NCBI RefSeq assembly: GCF_042646165.1
Contig: NZ_JBHRTC010000008.1
Length of the DNA stretch: 64,000 bases
Direction: 5' to 3' (one strand)
Source of the DNA: Microbaculum marinum
GTDB lineage: Bacteria > Pseudomonadota > Alphaproteobacteria > Rhizobiales > Tepidamorphaceae
The translations under genes and the position numbers were made by a program. Shown in pieces: positions 17,714-26,493 of the stretch (its first letter is position 1; the number at the start of each line of letters is the position of its first letter). The notes under the pieces were generated by a model. That model made no database searches. It was not told the origin of the DNA and worked only from the letters and a program-made list of their open reading frames with translations.

Positions 17714-17868
17714 GGCAGAACCCGACCGGACCGCCTTCCTGGAATGAGGTTTCCTCGCATTGCGCTAAAAGAGAAAATAATTCCGCATCCGCCACTCTGG
17801 TCCGGGCGGCAATCATCGATCCAACATATTGCTCTTGTCATTTCGATCGTGAAAATCGATCATTCCCC
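17714..17868. promoter_or_regulatory. Divergent promoter region between the molybdoenzyme operon and its LysR regulator
   Basis: These 155 bases separate the two start codons and are A+T-rich in the half next to the LysR gene. TCGATC occurs three times: in ATCGATCC (17817-17822 region), TTTCGATCG (17841-17849) and AATCGATCA (17854-17862). LysR proteins usually bind such dyads between their own gene and the regulated operon. I could not assign -35/-10 boxes with certainty. Confidence 0.45.
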
Positions 17869-18771
17869 ATGACCCTCGACCAGCTCCGGATCTTCCTCGC
17901 GGTCGCCGAGCATGGCCACGTCACCCGTGCGGCACGGTCGCTGGGGATGACCCAGTCGGCGGTGTCGGCGGCCATCTCTGCGCTGGAAAACCGTTACGGA
18001 ACAAGGCTCTTCGACCGTGTCGGCCGCGGCATCGAGCTGACCGAGACCGGTCGCCGTTTCGTTCCCGAGGCCCGCGCGGTGATCGACCGGGCGAGCGAGG
18101 CCCGCAGCGCGCTGGAGGATCTGTCCAACCTCGCCAGCGGCACCGTGTCGATCGCCGCGAGCCAGACGATCGCCACCTACTGGCTGCCGCGGCGCATCAC
18201 CAGCTACCACCTCGAACACCCCGGCATCCGGCTGAACGTCGTCATCGGCAACACCCGCGAGGTCGAGCGGGCCGTCGTCGGCGGCACTGCCGACATCGGC
18301 CTGGTGGAAGGTCCGACCGGGCATCCGGCCCTTGTCCGGCGGACGGTCGACCGCGACCATCTGGTACTCGTCGTCGCCCCTGGCCAAGACCGGATTCCGA
18401 GGACATCTCAAGGAGATATCGACATCCGCGGCTTCTCCTGGGTGGTCCGCGAGGCAGGCTCCGGGACCCGTCAGGCGCTCGAGGACGAGGCAGAGCGGCG
18501 GGGGCTGAAGTTCGAGGATCTCAGGGTCTTCCTGGTGCTACCGAGCAACGAGGCGGTGCGCGAGGCGGTCGAGGCAGGCGCCGGGGCGACCATCATCTCC
18601 GAGCATGTCGTCGCCGCGGCGATCCGGGCGAAGCGGCTGCGGGCCCTGCCGGTCGACCTGCCGCCGCGCGACTTCGTGCTGCTGCGCCACAGCGAGCGCC
18701 AGCCGGGCGCAGCCGCCCGCGCGCTGATCGACGTCTTCACGGCGACGAAGCCGCAGCGGCTCGCCTCGTGA
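17869..18771 (+). CDS. LysR family transcriptional regulator
   Basis: This 300-residue protein has the N-terminal winged helix-turn-helix MTLDQLRIFLAVAEHGHVTRAARSLGMTQSAVSAAISALE and the follow-on GTRLFDRVGR. The effector domain (about 90-295) has two lobes with typical segments such as GTVSIAASQTIATYWLP. It is transcribed away from the SoeABC-like operon, the usual arrangement for a LysR activator of the neighbouring genes, so the inducer may be a sulfur compound. TusA follows 71 bases downstream on the same strand. Confidence 0.9.
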   Translation: MTLDQLRIFLAVAEHGHVTRAARSLGMTQSAVSAAISALENRYGTRLFDRVGRGIELTETGRRFVPEARAVIDRASEARSALEDLSNLASGTVSIAASQTIATYWLPRRITSYHLEHPGIRLNVVIGNTREVERAVVGGTADIGLVEGPTGHPALVRRTVDRDHLVLVVAPGQDRIPRTSQGDIDIRGFSWVVREAGSGTRQALEDEAERRGLKFEDLRVFLVLPSNEAVREAVEAGAGATIISEHVVAAAIRAKRLRALPVDLPPRDFVLLRHSERQPGAAARALIDVFTATKPQRLAS

Positions 18772-18842
18772 GGCCCGGCAGCGACAGCGCGCCGGTCATC
18801 TGCTAGCACCGGCAGCGACTATCCAACAGGAGACACGACCCG

Positions 18843-19070
18843 ATGGCCGATCAGCTGCTCGACGTCAAAGGACTGAACTGCCCGATGCCGATCATCCGCG
18901 CCAAGAAGACGCTGAAGGACATGCCGGCCGGGGCGACGCTGGAAGTGCTCGCGACCGACCCCGGCTCGGTGAAGGACTTCGAGACGTTCTGCCGGACGAC
19001 CGGCAACGAACTGGTCGAATCGGATGCCGACGGCAACGTCTTCAGGTTCGTGATCCGGCGCGCGGACTGA
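18843..19070 (+). CDS. tusA: Sulfur carrier protein TusA
   Basis: This 75-residue TusA/SirA-fold protein carries the diagnostic CPMP motif in LKGLNCPMP-type context (Cys in GLNCPMPIIRAKKTL). That Cys carries persulfide sulfur in tRNA thiolation, molybdopterin synthesis or dissimilatory sulfur oxidation. An AGGAGA about 12 bases before the ATG is the ribosome site. Beside a SoeABC-like sulfite dehydrogenase it more likely serves sulfur oxidation or cofactor supply to that enzyme. Its last 29 bases overlap, tail to tail, the end of the flavin reductase-MarR gene. Confidence 0.93.
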   Translation: MADQLLDVKGLNCPMPIIRAKKTLKDMPAGATLEVLATDPGSVKDFETFCRTTGNELVESDADGNVFRFVIRRAD

Positions 19071-20046
19071 GATCGTCTGCTTGCGGAACGTCGATCCCGG
19101 AATCGCCGTTGGAGACTGTGCCCTCGCGGCGTTCCGCAAGGCGGCGGATGAGCTGCTGCAGCACCCGCTTCAGGATCTCCGATTCGGCGGGTGTCTGCGC
19201 ATCCAGCAGCCGGTCCTCGTGCTCCCTGGCGCGCAGGATCAGCGAGGCGACGAGCTCCTCCCCGGCGGGGCTGATCTCGACCAGAACCCGGCGCCGGTCA
19301 CCGACGCCGGGCTTGCGTGTGACGTAGCCGAGGTCCTGCAGCCGGTCGATGATCTTGGTCACGGTCGGCTGCTTCAGCAGGGCCCGCGCGGCGATCTCGC
19401 CGACCGGATGGCCGTCCGACCCCGACAGGATTGCCAGGATCCGCCACATCGGCACCGGCACGCCGATCCGCGCCAGTTCGGCGTGGAATTCGGCGCTGGC
19501 CAGGCTCGAGGCACGGGCCAGCAGATAGAGAAGGTAGTCCTCGGAGAACGGGCCGGTCGTGAATTCGCCGGCGTAGTGCGCCGTCGTCGCGTAGCCGCCT
19601 GCGTGATAGGCGAGCGGCACCCGATCCTCGTGGCCGAAGCGCTCGACGCGGCCGATGAAGATGACATGGTCGCCGCCCTCGTAGCGCTGCTCGCTGCAGC
19701 ACTCGAACACGGCGGCGCATCCGCCCAGCACCGGGGCGCCACCGGCACCCGGCGTCCATTCGAGGCCGGCGAAGCGGTCCTCGGAGGGGCGCGCGAACCG
19801 GTCGGAGATCTCCTTCTGGTCGACGGACAGGACGTTGATCGCGAAATGCGAAGCCTCTTCGAAGGCGCGCAGGTTGGCGGACTTGCGCGCCAGGCTCCAC
19901 AGCACCAGCGGCGGATCGAGGGACACGGAATTGAACGAGTTGGCGGTCAGGCCGATCGGCCGGCCCGCCGGATCGATCGCGGTCACCACCGTGACGCCGG
20001 TGACGAACCGGCCGAGAGCCATCCGGAAGTCCTTTGGATCGTTCAT
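19042..20046 (-). CDS. Flavin reductase fused to a MarR-type regulatory domain
   Basis: This 334-residue fusion has residues 1-165 as an FMN-binding split-barrel flavin reductase (FRMALGRFVTGVTVVTA, LTANSFNSVSLDPPLVLWSL, HFAINVLS) that supplies reduced flavin to a partner monooxygenase. Residues about 185-320 are a MarR winged-helix domain (LLKQPTVTKIIDRLQDLGYV, then DRRRVLVEISPAG). The same architecture is known in the reductase C1 of Acinetobacter 4-hydroxyphenylacetate hydroxylase, where the MarR part senses the aromatic substrate. An AGGGAG before the ATG at 20046 decides the start. It is divergent from a dioxygenase operon, so it may serve as reductase, sensor or both for that pathway. 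Confidence 0.88.
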   Translation of the reverse strand: MNDPKDFRMALGRFVTGVTVVTAIDPAGRPIGLTANSFNSVSLDPPLVLWSLARKSANLRAFEEASHFAINVLSVDQKEISDRFARPSEDRFAGLEWTPGAGGAPVLGGCAAVFECCSEQRYEGGDHVIFIGRVERFGHEDRVPLAYHAGGYATTAHYAGEFTTGPFSEDYLLYLLARASSLASAEFHAELARIGVPVPMWRILAILSGSDGHPVGEIAARALLKQPTVTKIIDRLQDLGYVTRKPGVGDRRRVLVEISPAGEELVASLILRAREHEDRLLDAQTPAESEILKRVLQQLIRRLAERREGTVSNGDSGIDVPQADDLSPRAGSRT

Positions 20047-20121
20047 CCTGCACTCCCTTCTGCCGCGGCTGCTGGACCGGCTGGCCCGGCACTGCGCGGG
20101 CGGGACATATAGTTCAAACAT

Positions 20122-20148
20122 AAAATTATCACTTTTCATATAAATTTT
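20122..20148. promoter_or_regulatory. A+T-rich imperfect dyad, candidate MarR site
   Basis: Between the flavin reductase-MarR gene and the divergent dioxygenase gene lies a strikingly A+T-rich stretch. AAAATTAT (20122-20129) and TAAATTTT (20141-20148) form an imperfect inverted repeat around ATCACTTTTCAT. It sits about 75 bp from one start codon and 110 bp from the other, a fair place for a shared operator. Confidence 0.4.
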
Positions 20149-20258
20149 CGAGTGCTAGTCTTTCCTTCGTCCATCGCGGCCGCGACTATCCGGTCCGGTG
20201 TCGGCGGCACCGGGAGCACACCGATCCGCCGACTGAACGAAGGGGAGGACCTGCGCCG

Positions 20259-21305
20259 ATGCTGAGCGACCGGATCGAGGCCAAGTGGATCGACGCCTTC
20301 GTCAGGGTCTTCGAACTCTGCAAGGTCCAGCCCGGCGAACAGACGGCGATTCTGTCGGAAACCCAGTCGCGCACGCTCAACGTTCATCTTGCCGAACTGG
20401 CGCTGGCGCGCCTCGGCGCCACCGCCTTCCACGTTACCGTGCCCTCGCCGCGCCAGGATGCGCCCGTGCCGGTGCGTTCGACGGGCGCCTCGGCCGCGCT
20501 GACGGGTCAGCGGGCCGCCGTCGAGGGCCTGAAGGCTGCGAGCCTGGTCGTCGACTGCACCGTCGAGGGGCTGCTGCACTCCCCGGAACTGCCGGACATC
20601 ATCTCCGGCGGTGCCCGGATCATGATGATCTCCAACGAGCATCCCGACGCGCTGGAGCGGCTGATCCCCGACCAGGCCATGGAGACGCGGGTCAAGGCGG
20701 CCGTAAAGCGCGCGCGCTCCGCGACCGAGATGCGGGTGACCTCGGCTGCCGGCACCGACCTCACCGTCGACATGCGGCAGGCCGCCTCGGCGGGCGTCTG
20801 GGGCTACACCGACCGGCCGAAGACCGTGGCGCACTGGCCGGGCGGCGTCGTGGTCAGCTTCCCCCGGGCCAATTCGGTGAACGGGTCGCTGGTCTTCGAC
20901 TGCGGCGACGTGAATCTGACCTTCAAGCGCTATTTCGAGCGACCGGTGAAGCTGACGATCGAGAACGACTACGTCACCGACATCGAGGGCGACGGCACCG
21001 ATGCCGACCTGATGCGCCGCTATTTCGCGGCGTGGGGCGACCGCAACGCCTATGCCGTCAGCCATGTCGGCTGGGGCCTCAACGAGGCGGCGCGCTACGA
21101 GGCCCTGACGATGTACGACCAGCGCGACACCAACGGCACCGAGATCCGGGCGTTTGCCGGCAACTTCCTGTTCTCGACCGGCGCCAACGAGTTTGCCGGC
21201 CGCTACACAAAGGGCCACTTCGACCTGCCGACGCGCAACTGCACGATCGCGCTGGACGGGGTTCCCGTCGTCGACGCCGGAAAGCTCGTCGAGAGCACGC
21301 CATGA
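20259..21305 (+). CDS. NicX-like 2,5-dihydroxypyridine 5,6-dioxygenase family protein
   Basis: This 348-residue protein of the NicX/M29-like fold has His269 (SHVGWG) and the pair His320/Asp322 (GHFDLPTRNC), which fall where Pseudomonas NicX has its iron ligands His265, His318 and Asp320. Also typical are HWPGGVV and SVNGSLVFD. NicX opens the ring of 2,5-dihydroxypyridine to N-formylmaleamate. A strong AGGGGAGGA precedes the ATG. The next gene encodes an alpha/beta hydrolase, as expected for NicD, which deformylates the NicX product. The other nic genes (maleamate amidase, maleate isomerase) are not here, so the true substrate may be a related N-heterocycle. Confidence 0.8.
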   Translation: MLSDRIEAKWIDAFVRVFELCKVQPGEQTAILSETQSRTLNVHLAELALARLGATAFHVTVPSPRQDAPVPVRSTGASAALTGQRAAVEGLKAASLVVDCTVEGLLHSPELPDIISGGARIMMISNEHPDALERLIPDQAMETRVKAAVKRARSATEMRVTSAAGTDLTVDMRQAASAGVWGYTDRPKTVAHWPGGVVVSFPRANSVNGSLVFDCGDVNLTFKRYFERPVKLTIENDYVTDIEGDGTDADLMRRYFAAWGDRNAYAVSHVGWGLNEAARYEALTMYDQRDTNGTEIRAFAGNFLFSTGANEFAGRYTKGHFDLPTRNCTIALDGVPVVDAGKLVESTP

Positions 21306-22054
21306 GCGTGCCGATCGTCCTTCTTTCCGGCGTCGGCTCCGACTGCCGGATGTTCGATCCGGTCGTCGGGCGGCTGGGTGGCGACTTCGAGATCATCGCA
21401 TGGGACATGCCCGGCTATGGCGGCAAGCCGCTCGACGGCGCGTTCAGCTTTGCCGACCTTGCCGCCGGCGTGATCGCCGAACTGGACGGCAGGGGCATCG
21501 ACAAGGCGATCCCCCTCGGCCACTCGATCGGCGGCATGGTCGCCCAGGAGATCGCCGCGCTCCACCCCGACCGCATTTCGGCGCTGATCCTGTCGGGCAC
21601 GACGCCGGTGTTCGGTTCCCGGGACGGGTCCTTTCAGGAGGCTTTCCTGAAGGCGCGGCTCGGGCCGCTCGATGCCGGCAGGACGATGGCCGATCTGGCA
21701 CGGGAGGCCGCCACCAGCCTGGTCGGCCCGGATCCGGACCCGGCCGCCGGCCCCGCCATCGAAGCGCTGATGGCCGACCTGCCGGAAGAAAGCTACCGCG
21801 CCGGACTGACGTGTCTCGTCACCTTCAACCGGCGGGCGGAGCTGGAACGCATCGCCGTACCGACCCTGCTGATTGCCGGCGACGAAGACGGCAACGCTCC
21901 GCTGAAGACCATGGCGCGGATGGCGGAACTGATCGCCGGGGCACGGCTGGAAGTGCTCGATAAGACCGGCCACATGGCGCCGCTCGAGTGTCCCGACCGG
22001 TTCGCGGACGCCGTACGGACATTCCTGGAATCGCTACCGGAGGACGTGAAATGA
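21302..22054 (+). CDS. Alpha/beta hydrolase (NicD-like candidate)
   Basis: This 250-residue alpha/beta-hydrolase has nucleophile Ser75 in GHSIGG, an acid in IAGDEDGNAP and a catalytic His in KTGHMAP. It opens with PIVLLSGVGSDCRMFDPV, the oxyanion region with Gly in place of the usual His. Overlap with the dioxygenase gene is 4 bases (ATGA), and with the following gene again 4 bases, so the three products are made together. By position and size it could be the N-formylmaleamate deformylase step (NicD). A general ester or amide hydrolase is the alternative. Confidence 0.85.
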   Translation: MSVPIVLLSGVGSDCRMFDPVVGRLGGDFEIIAWDMPGYGGKPLDGAFSFADLAAGVIAELDGRGIDKAIPLGHSIGGMVAQEIAALHPDRISALILSGTTPVFGSRDGSFQEAFLKARLGPLDAGRTMADLAREAATSLVGPDPDPAAGPAIEALMADLPEESYRAGLTCLVTFNRRAELERIAVPTLLIAGDEDGNAPLKTMARMAELIAGARLEVLDKTGHMAPLECPDRFADAVRTFLESLPEDVK

Positions 22055-23322
22055 ACGTCATCGACCTCGACCAGATCGACACCGACGCGCCGCTCTTCGA
22101 TCCGGCGGCGTTTCGTCTCGGCGACGAGGAGGCCGAGCTCAACGCGCTGGCGCGGCGCATCGGCAAGGCGAAGTTCGCACCACGCGCCGCCACCTACGAT
22201 CGCGAGGCGATCTTTCCGACCGAGAACTACCGCGACATGCACGAGGTCGGCCTGCTCGGCATCGCGGTGCCGAAGGAGCACGGCGGCTCCGGCGCCGGGT
22301 TCCGGTCCTATGCCACGACGGCGGCGGAGATCGGCCGCTACTGCGGCGCGACCGCGCTGACCTGGAACATGCACGTCTGCTCGTGCCTGTGGAGCGGGCC
22401 GCTGTCCGACGACCTCGAGATGACCGAGGAGCAGCGCGCCAACCATCTGCGCCGGCGGGCCACCCACTATACGCGCATCATCGACGACGGCGCGATCTAC
22501 GCGCAGCCGTTTTCGGAGGGCGGCGCGGCCGCCGCCGGCGTCATACCGTTCTCCACCTCCGCCAAGCGGGTCGACGGCGGCTGGCTGATCAACGGCAAGA
22601 AGATCTTCGCCTCACTGTCCGGCTCCGCCGACTACTACGGCGTGCTGTGCGGCGAAATGAAGCCGGGCGAGAGACCCTCGCGCCGCGACACCATGTACAT
22701 CGCCGTGCCGGGCAATGCCGAGGGCGTCGAAGTCGTCGGCGACTGGGATCCGCTCGGCATGCGCGGCACCGTCTCGCGGACGCTGCTGCTCAAGGACGTG
22801 TTCGTCGACGACGACGCGGCGCTGATGCCGCGCGGCGTCTACTACCAGGCGGCCTCGCGCTGGCCGCACATGTTCATGACGCTGTCGCCGACCTATCTCG
22901 GCCTCGCCCAGGCCGCCTTCGATTTCACCGTGAAGTACCTGCGCGGCGAGATCCCCAATACCGGGCCGGAGAAGCGCCGCAAGTTCCCGACCAAGCAGCA
23001 CGCGATCGCCGACATGTTCGTGATGCTGCAGCAGACCAAGGCGCTGTGGTTCCAAGCGGTCTCGGAAGCCCGCGCCGATCCGTCGAAGGAGCAGGTGCTG
23101 CGCGCCTACGCCGCCCAGTACACGGTGATGGAGAACGCCAACGAGCTCGCCCAGCTGGCGATCCGCACCTGCGGCGGCCAGTCGATGCTGAAGACGCTGC
23201 CGCTGGAGCGGATCTACCGCGACAGCCGCTGCGGCTCGCTGATGCTGCCGTGGACGGCGGAGATCTGCCTCGACCGTATCGGCCGCGAGGCGCTATACGA
23301 GCCCGGCGAGACGGACGACTGA
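22051..23322 (+). CDS. Acyl-CoA dehydrogenase family flavoprotein
   Basis: This 423-residue protein of the acyl-CoA dehydrogenase fold has N-terminal LLGIAVPKEHGGSGAG, middle-domain flavin contacts (FSEGGAAAAGVIPFSTSAKR, WLINGKKIFASLSG) and C-terminal CGGQSMLKTLPLERIYRDSR. The fold is used both by CoA-ester dehydrogenases and by two-component flavin monooxygenases. Since a flavin reductase is encoded divergently and a ring-cleavage enzyme upstream, an oxygenase role is possible; the AMP-ligase gene downstream suits a CoA-ester dehydrogenase. ATGA overlap with the hydrolase gene places it in the same operon. Confidence 0.85.
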   Translation: MNVIDLDQIDTDAPLFDPAAFRLGDEEAELNALARRIGKAKFAPRAATYDREAIFPTENYRDMHEVGLLGIAVPKEHGGSGAGFRSYATTAAEIGRYCGATALTWNMHVCSCLWSGPLSDDLEMTEEQRANHLRRRATHYTRIIDDGAIYAQPFSEGGAAAAGVIPFSTSAKRVDGGWLINGKKIFASLSGSADYYGVLCGEMKPGERPSRRDTMYIAVPGNAEGVEVVGDWDPLGMRGTVSRTLLLKDVFVDDDAALMPRGVYYQAASRWPHMFMTLSPTYLGLAQAAFDFTVKYLRGEIPNTGPEKRRKFPTKQHAIADMFVMLQQTKALWFQAVSEARADPSKEQVLRAYAAQYTVMENANELAQLAIRTCGGQSMLKTLPLERIYRDSRCGSLMLPWTAEICLDRIGREALYEPGETDD

Positions 23323-23493
23323 GGGGCGTCCGGGCGACTCGGCAGGTGCTGACGTCAGACCGGATCGGGCGGACACCCGACTTCTCCCCGCCGGGAAGAG
23401 GTGAGACCCTCCGGAGCGGACGCGCGACTGCGGCAAACCGGACACCGCGAGGAAAAGTCCGCGGCGGCATGAACTCGAGGTGGCACTGATCCG

Positions 23494-24996
23494 ATGCGCA
23501 ACATATCGCTCTGGATAGACCGCAACGCCGGTTTTCACCCCCGCAAGCCGGCCATCCGGTTTCAGGGCGAAACCCTGACCTATGCGGCGATGGCCGAGCG
23601 GATCGGGCGCATGGCCGCCGTCCTCACCGACGAGTTCGACGTGCGGCAGGGCGACAGGATCGCCTGGCTCGGCACCAACCATCCCGATCTCCTGATCCTG
23701 CTGTTTGCCGCCGCGCGCATCGGCGCCATGGTGGTGCCGCTCAACTGGCGGCTCGCCGCGCCGGAGCACGCCTTCATCCTCCAGAACGCCGGGGTGCGGG
23801 CCCTCTTCGCCCAGCATCCCTTTCTCGGCGCGCTCGACGGCAGCACGCTGCCGGCCGGCTGTCGGGTCGTCGACCTCGGCGAACCGGCGGCCACGACAGG
23901 ATCGGTCGATGATCTGCTGGCCGGCGCCGGCCAGCCGTCCGCCCCAACCGGACGCCTCGCCGACCCGCTGCTCCTCGTCTATACGTCGGGCACCACCGGC
24001 CGCCCGAAAGGCGCGATCCTGACCCAGAGCGCGATCGCGTGGAACGCGGTCAACGCGATCCACATGCATGACATGACGGCGCACGACCACGTGCTGACCG
24101 TGCTGCCGATGTTCCACGTAGGTGGCCTGAACATCCAGACCACGCCGGCGCTGCACATCGGCGCGACCGTCACCCTGCATGAGCGCTTCGAGCCCGGCGC
24201 CTTCCTGAACGAGGTCACCACCCGCCGGCCGACGCTGTCGGTGCTGGTGCCGGCGACGATCTCGGCAGTGATGAACCATCCCGACTGGCCCGATGCCGAT
24301 CTTGGCTCATTGCGCGCGCTCGCCACGGGGTCGATGGTCGTGCCTCAGGAACTGATCGAAGCGGTTCACGGGCGGGGCGTCCCGGTCATCCAGGTCTACG
24401 GCTCGTCGGAGACCGCACCGATCGCCATCTACCAGCGCATCGGCAACGCCTTCGAGACGGTCGGATCGATGGGCCGGATCGGGCTGCACTCGGAGGCCCG
24501 GATCGTCGACGCTGACGGCAACGATTCGCCCCCCGGGCTTGCCGGCGAGATCCTGATCCGCGGCCCGCACGTCGCGGCGGGCTACTGGAACGATCCCGAC
24601 GCGACGGCAGCCGCCTTCGCCGGCGGCTGGTTCCATACGGGAGATATCGCCGAGGTCGACGGCAACGGCGACTTCTGGTTCCGCGACCGCATCAAGAACG
24701 TCATCATTTCCGGCGGCGAGAACATCTATCCGGCCGAGGCCGAACGTATCCTCAGGGAGATGCCGGGTGTACGCGACTGCTGCGTCGTGGGCCGGCCGGA
24801 CCAGCGGTGGGGCGCGGTGCCGATCGCAGTGGTCGTCGCCGAGGGCATCAGCCGCGAGACCATCATCGCGGGGTTCGAGGGGCGGCTCGCCCGTTTCAAG
24901 CACCCGCGCGACGTGATGTTCGTCGACGAACTCCCGAAGAACGCCATGGGCAAGGTCGTCGTCGAGGAGGTCGCAAGGTTGGCCGGCGCCGGATAG
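23494..24996 (+). CDS. AMP-dependent acyl-CoA synthetase/ligase
   Basis: This 500-residue adenylate-forming enzyme shows the P-loop-like core YTSGTTGRPKGA near residue 160, YGSSETAP, the hinge FRDRIKNVIISGGENIYPAE and the C-terminal catalytic Lys in PKNAMGKV. It activates a carboxylic acid as a CoA thioester. It lies 171 bases after the acyl-CoA-dehydrogenase-like gene on the same strand. That gap contains a small palindrome (CTTCTCCCCGCCGGGAAGAGG at 23390-23410), so it may be read in the same unit or from its own promoter. The substrate is unknown; a fatty or aromatic acid made by the upstream enzymes is plausible. Confidence 0.9.
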   Translation: MRNISLWIDRNAGFHPRKPAIRFQGETLTYAAMAERIGRMAAVLTDEFDVRQGDRIAWLGTNHPDLLILLFAAARIGAMVVPLNWRLAAPEHAFILQNAGVRALFAQHPFLGALDGSTLPAGCRVVDLGEPAATTGSVDDLLAGAGQPSAPTGRLADPLLLVYTSGTTGRPKGAILTQSAIAWNAVNAIHMHDMTAHDHVLTVLPMFHVGGLNIQTTPALHIGATVTLHERFEPGAFLNEVTTRRPTLSVLVPATISAVMNHPDWPDADLGSLRALATGSMVVPQELIEAVHGRGVPVIQVYGSSETAPIAIYQRIGNAFETVGSMGRIGLHSEARIVDADGNDSPPGLAGEILIRGPHVAAGYWNDPDATAAAFAGGWFHTGDIAEVDGNGDFWFRDRIKNVIISGGENIYPAEAERILREMPGVRDCCVVGRPDQRWGAVPIAVVVAEGISRETIIAGFEGRLARFKHPRDVMFVDELPKNAMGKVVVEEVARLAGAG

Positions 24997-25020
24997 GCGC
25001 GGCGCCATCCTCTGCCAGGG

Positions 25021-26469
25021 TCAGCGCACCCAGAACGCGGGGATGAACAGCACCAGCACGGTGAACACCTCGAGCCGGCCGATCAGCATGGCGAGCGCCA
25101 GCAGCCACTTCGCCGCATCCGGCAGCGGCGCGAAATTGCCGACCGGGCCGATGATCGGGCCGAGGCCCGGGCCGACATTGGATATCGCGGTCGCCGCACC
25201 CGAGATCGCCGTCACCGGGTCGAGACCGATCAGGCTCAGCGCGACCGCGATGACGCAGAAGCTGGCAATGAACAGGTAGACGAAGCTCAGCACCGCCGCC
25301 GAGACGTTGTCGGGCAGCGGCCGGCCGTTGTAGCGCTTAACGAACACGCCGGAGGGATAGACGATGCGGCGCGCGTGCTGGCGGATGTCCTCGAACACGA
25401 CGACGACGCGGAAGATCTTCATGCCGCATGACGTCGATCCGGCGCAGCCGCCGATGAACATCGCGATCAGGAAGACGCCCTGCGCCAGTGGTCCCCAAAG
25501 GCCGTAATCCACCGTCGCATAGCCGGTGCCGGTCATGATCGAGGTCATGTTGAAGATGGCTTCGCGGAACCGGATCGCGCCGGCATGGGCGGTTTCCTGA
25601 TCCTCCGAAATCCACGCCAGAATGCTCAGAACCAGCAGGATCACGAAGAAGGCGCGCACCTGCTCGTCGCGGATCACCGCCATCGGCTGACCCTGCACGG
25701 CCCGGATGTAGAGCAGGAACGGCAGGCTGCCGGCGATCATGAAGGCGACGCTGACCCACTCGATCGCCGGGGAATTGAACGCGCCGATCGAGGCGTCGCG
25801 CGACGAGAATCCGCCGGTCGCGACCGTGGTCATCGCGTGGATGATCGCCTCGGTGAACTGCATGCCGGCGACGCCGTAGGAAATCGCGCAGGCGCCGGTG
25901 AGCACGATGAACAGTGCCGTCAGCGAACCGGATATCTGGGCGGCGCGGGGCAGGATCTTGTCGGGCGTGTCGAAGGCCTCGGCGCGGAACAGCTGCATGC
26001 CGCCGACCTGCAGCATCGGCAGCACCGCGACCGCCATGACGACGATGCCGAGGCCGCCCAGCCACTGCAGGAAAGCGCGCCAGAACAGGATGCCGGGCGG
26101 CGCCAGGTCGAGGTCGACGATGACCGTCGAGCCGGTCGTCGTCAGGCCCGACATCGCCTCGAAATAGGCGTCGGTATAGCTCATGTCGAGCTGCGACCAC
26201 GTCAGCGGCAGCGCCGCGAAGCCGGCCGCCACCACCCATATGGAGGTGGTCAGCACGAAAGCCTCGCGCAGGCCCAGCCGCGCCTGTGCGCCGCGGCAGG
26301 TGACCCACATGGTCACCCCGATGAAGACCGTGATCAGCGCCGATGCCAGGAAGACGATCCAGTCGTCGTTGCCGAACATCACGTCGACCAGCGCCGGCAC
26401 CAGCATGGCGCAGCCAAGCGTCGCCAACAGCACGCCGATTACCAGGAAGATCGGTCGGAAATCGAGCAC
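25021..26469 (-). CDS. trkH: TrkH family potassium uptake protein
   Basis: This 482-residue membrane protein has the four-fold membrane-pore-membrane arrangement of TrkH/KtrB. Pore segments with the selectivity glycine include GLTTTGSTV, TVATGGFSS, MTGTGYAT and ISNVGPGLG. It begins MLDFRPIFLVIGVLLATLG. It works with TrkA to import potassium; no trkA is in the window. The gene starts 24 bases downstream of apaG and may be the third gene of the metZ-apaG-trkH unit. Its 3' end faces the AMP-ligase gene, 24 bases away. Confidence 0.93.
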   Translation of the reverse strand: MLDFRPIFLVIGVLLATLGCAMLVPALVDVMFGNDDWIVFLASALITVFIGVTMWVTCRGAQARLGLREAFVLTTSIWVVAAGFAALPLTWSQLDMSYTDAYFEAMSGLTTTGSTVIVDLDLAPPGILFWRAFLQWLGGLGIVVMAVAVLPMLQVGGMQLFRAEAFDTPDKILPRAAQISGSLTALFIVLTGACAISYGVAGMQFTEAIIHAMTTVATGGFSSRDASIGAFNSPAIEWVSVAFMIAGSLPFLLYIRAVQGQPMAVIRDEQVRAFFVILLVLSILAWISEDQETAHAGAIRFREAIFNMTSIMTGTGYATVDYGLWGPLAQGVFLIAMFIGGCAGSTSCGMKIFRVVVVFEDIRQHARRIVYPSGVFVKRYNGRPLPDNVSAAVLSFVYLFIASFCVIAVALSLIGLDPVTAISGAATAISNVGPGLGPIIGPVGNFAPLPDAAKWLLALAMLIGRLEVFTVLVLFIPAFWVR

Positions 26470-26493
26470 CGCGGCTCCGGCTCTGGCGACAGG

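Noticed and set aside
14759..17872. A plus-strand frame of about 1,040 codons opposite the molybdoenzyme catalytic subunit
   Set aside because: It is the antisense shadow of a gene with clear Cys and molybdopterin motifs, and its product is Arg/Ala/Gly-rich with no domain.
20259..21305. Aminopeptidase T (M29)
   Set aside because: Automatic annotation may suggest a leucyl aminopeptidase, but the conserved His269 and His320-x-Asp322 and the following hydrolase gene fit the NicX dioxygenase branch better. It remains a possibility.
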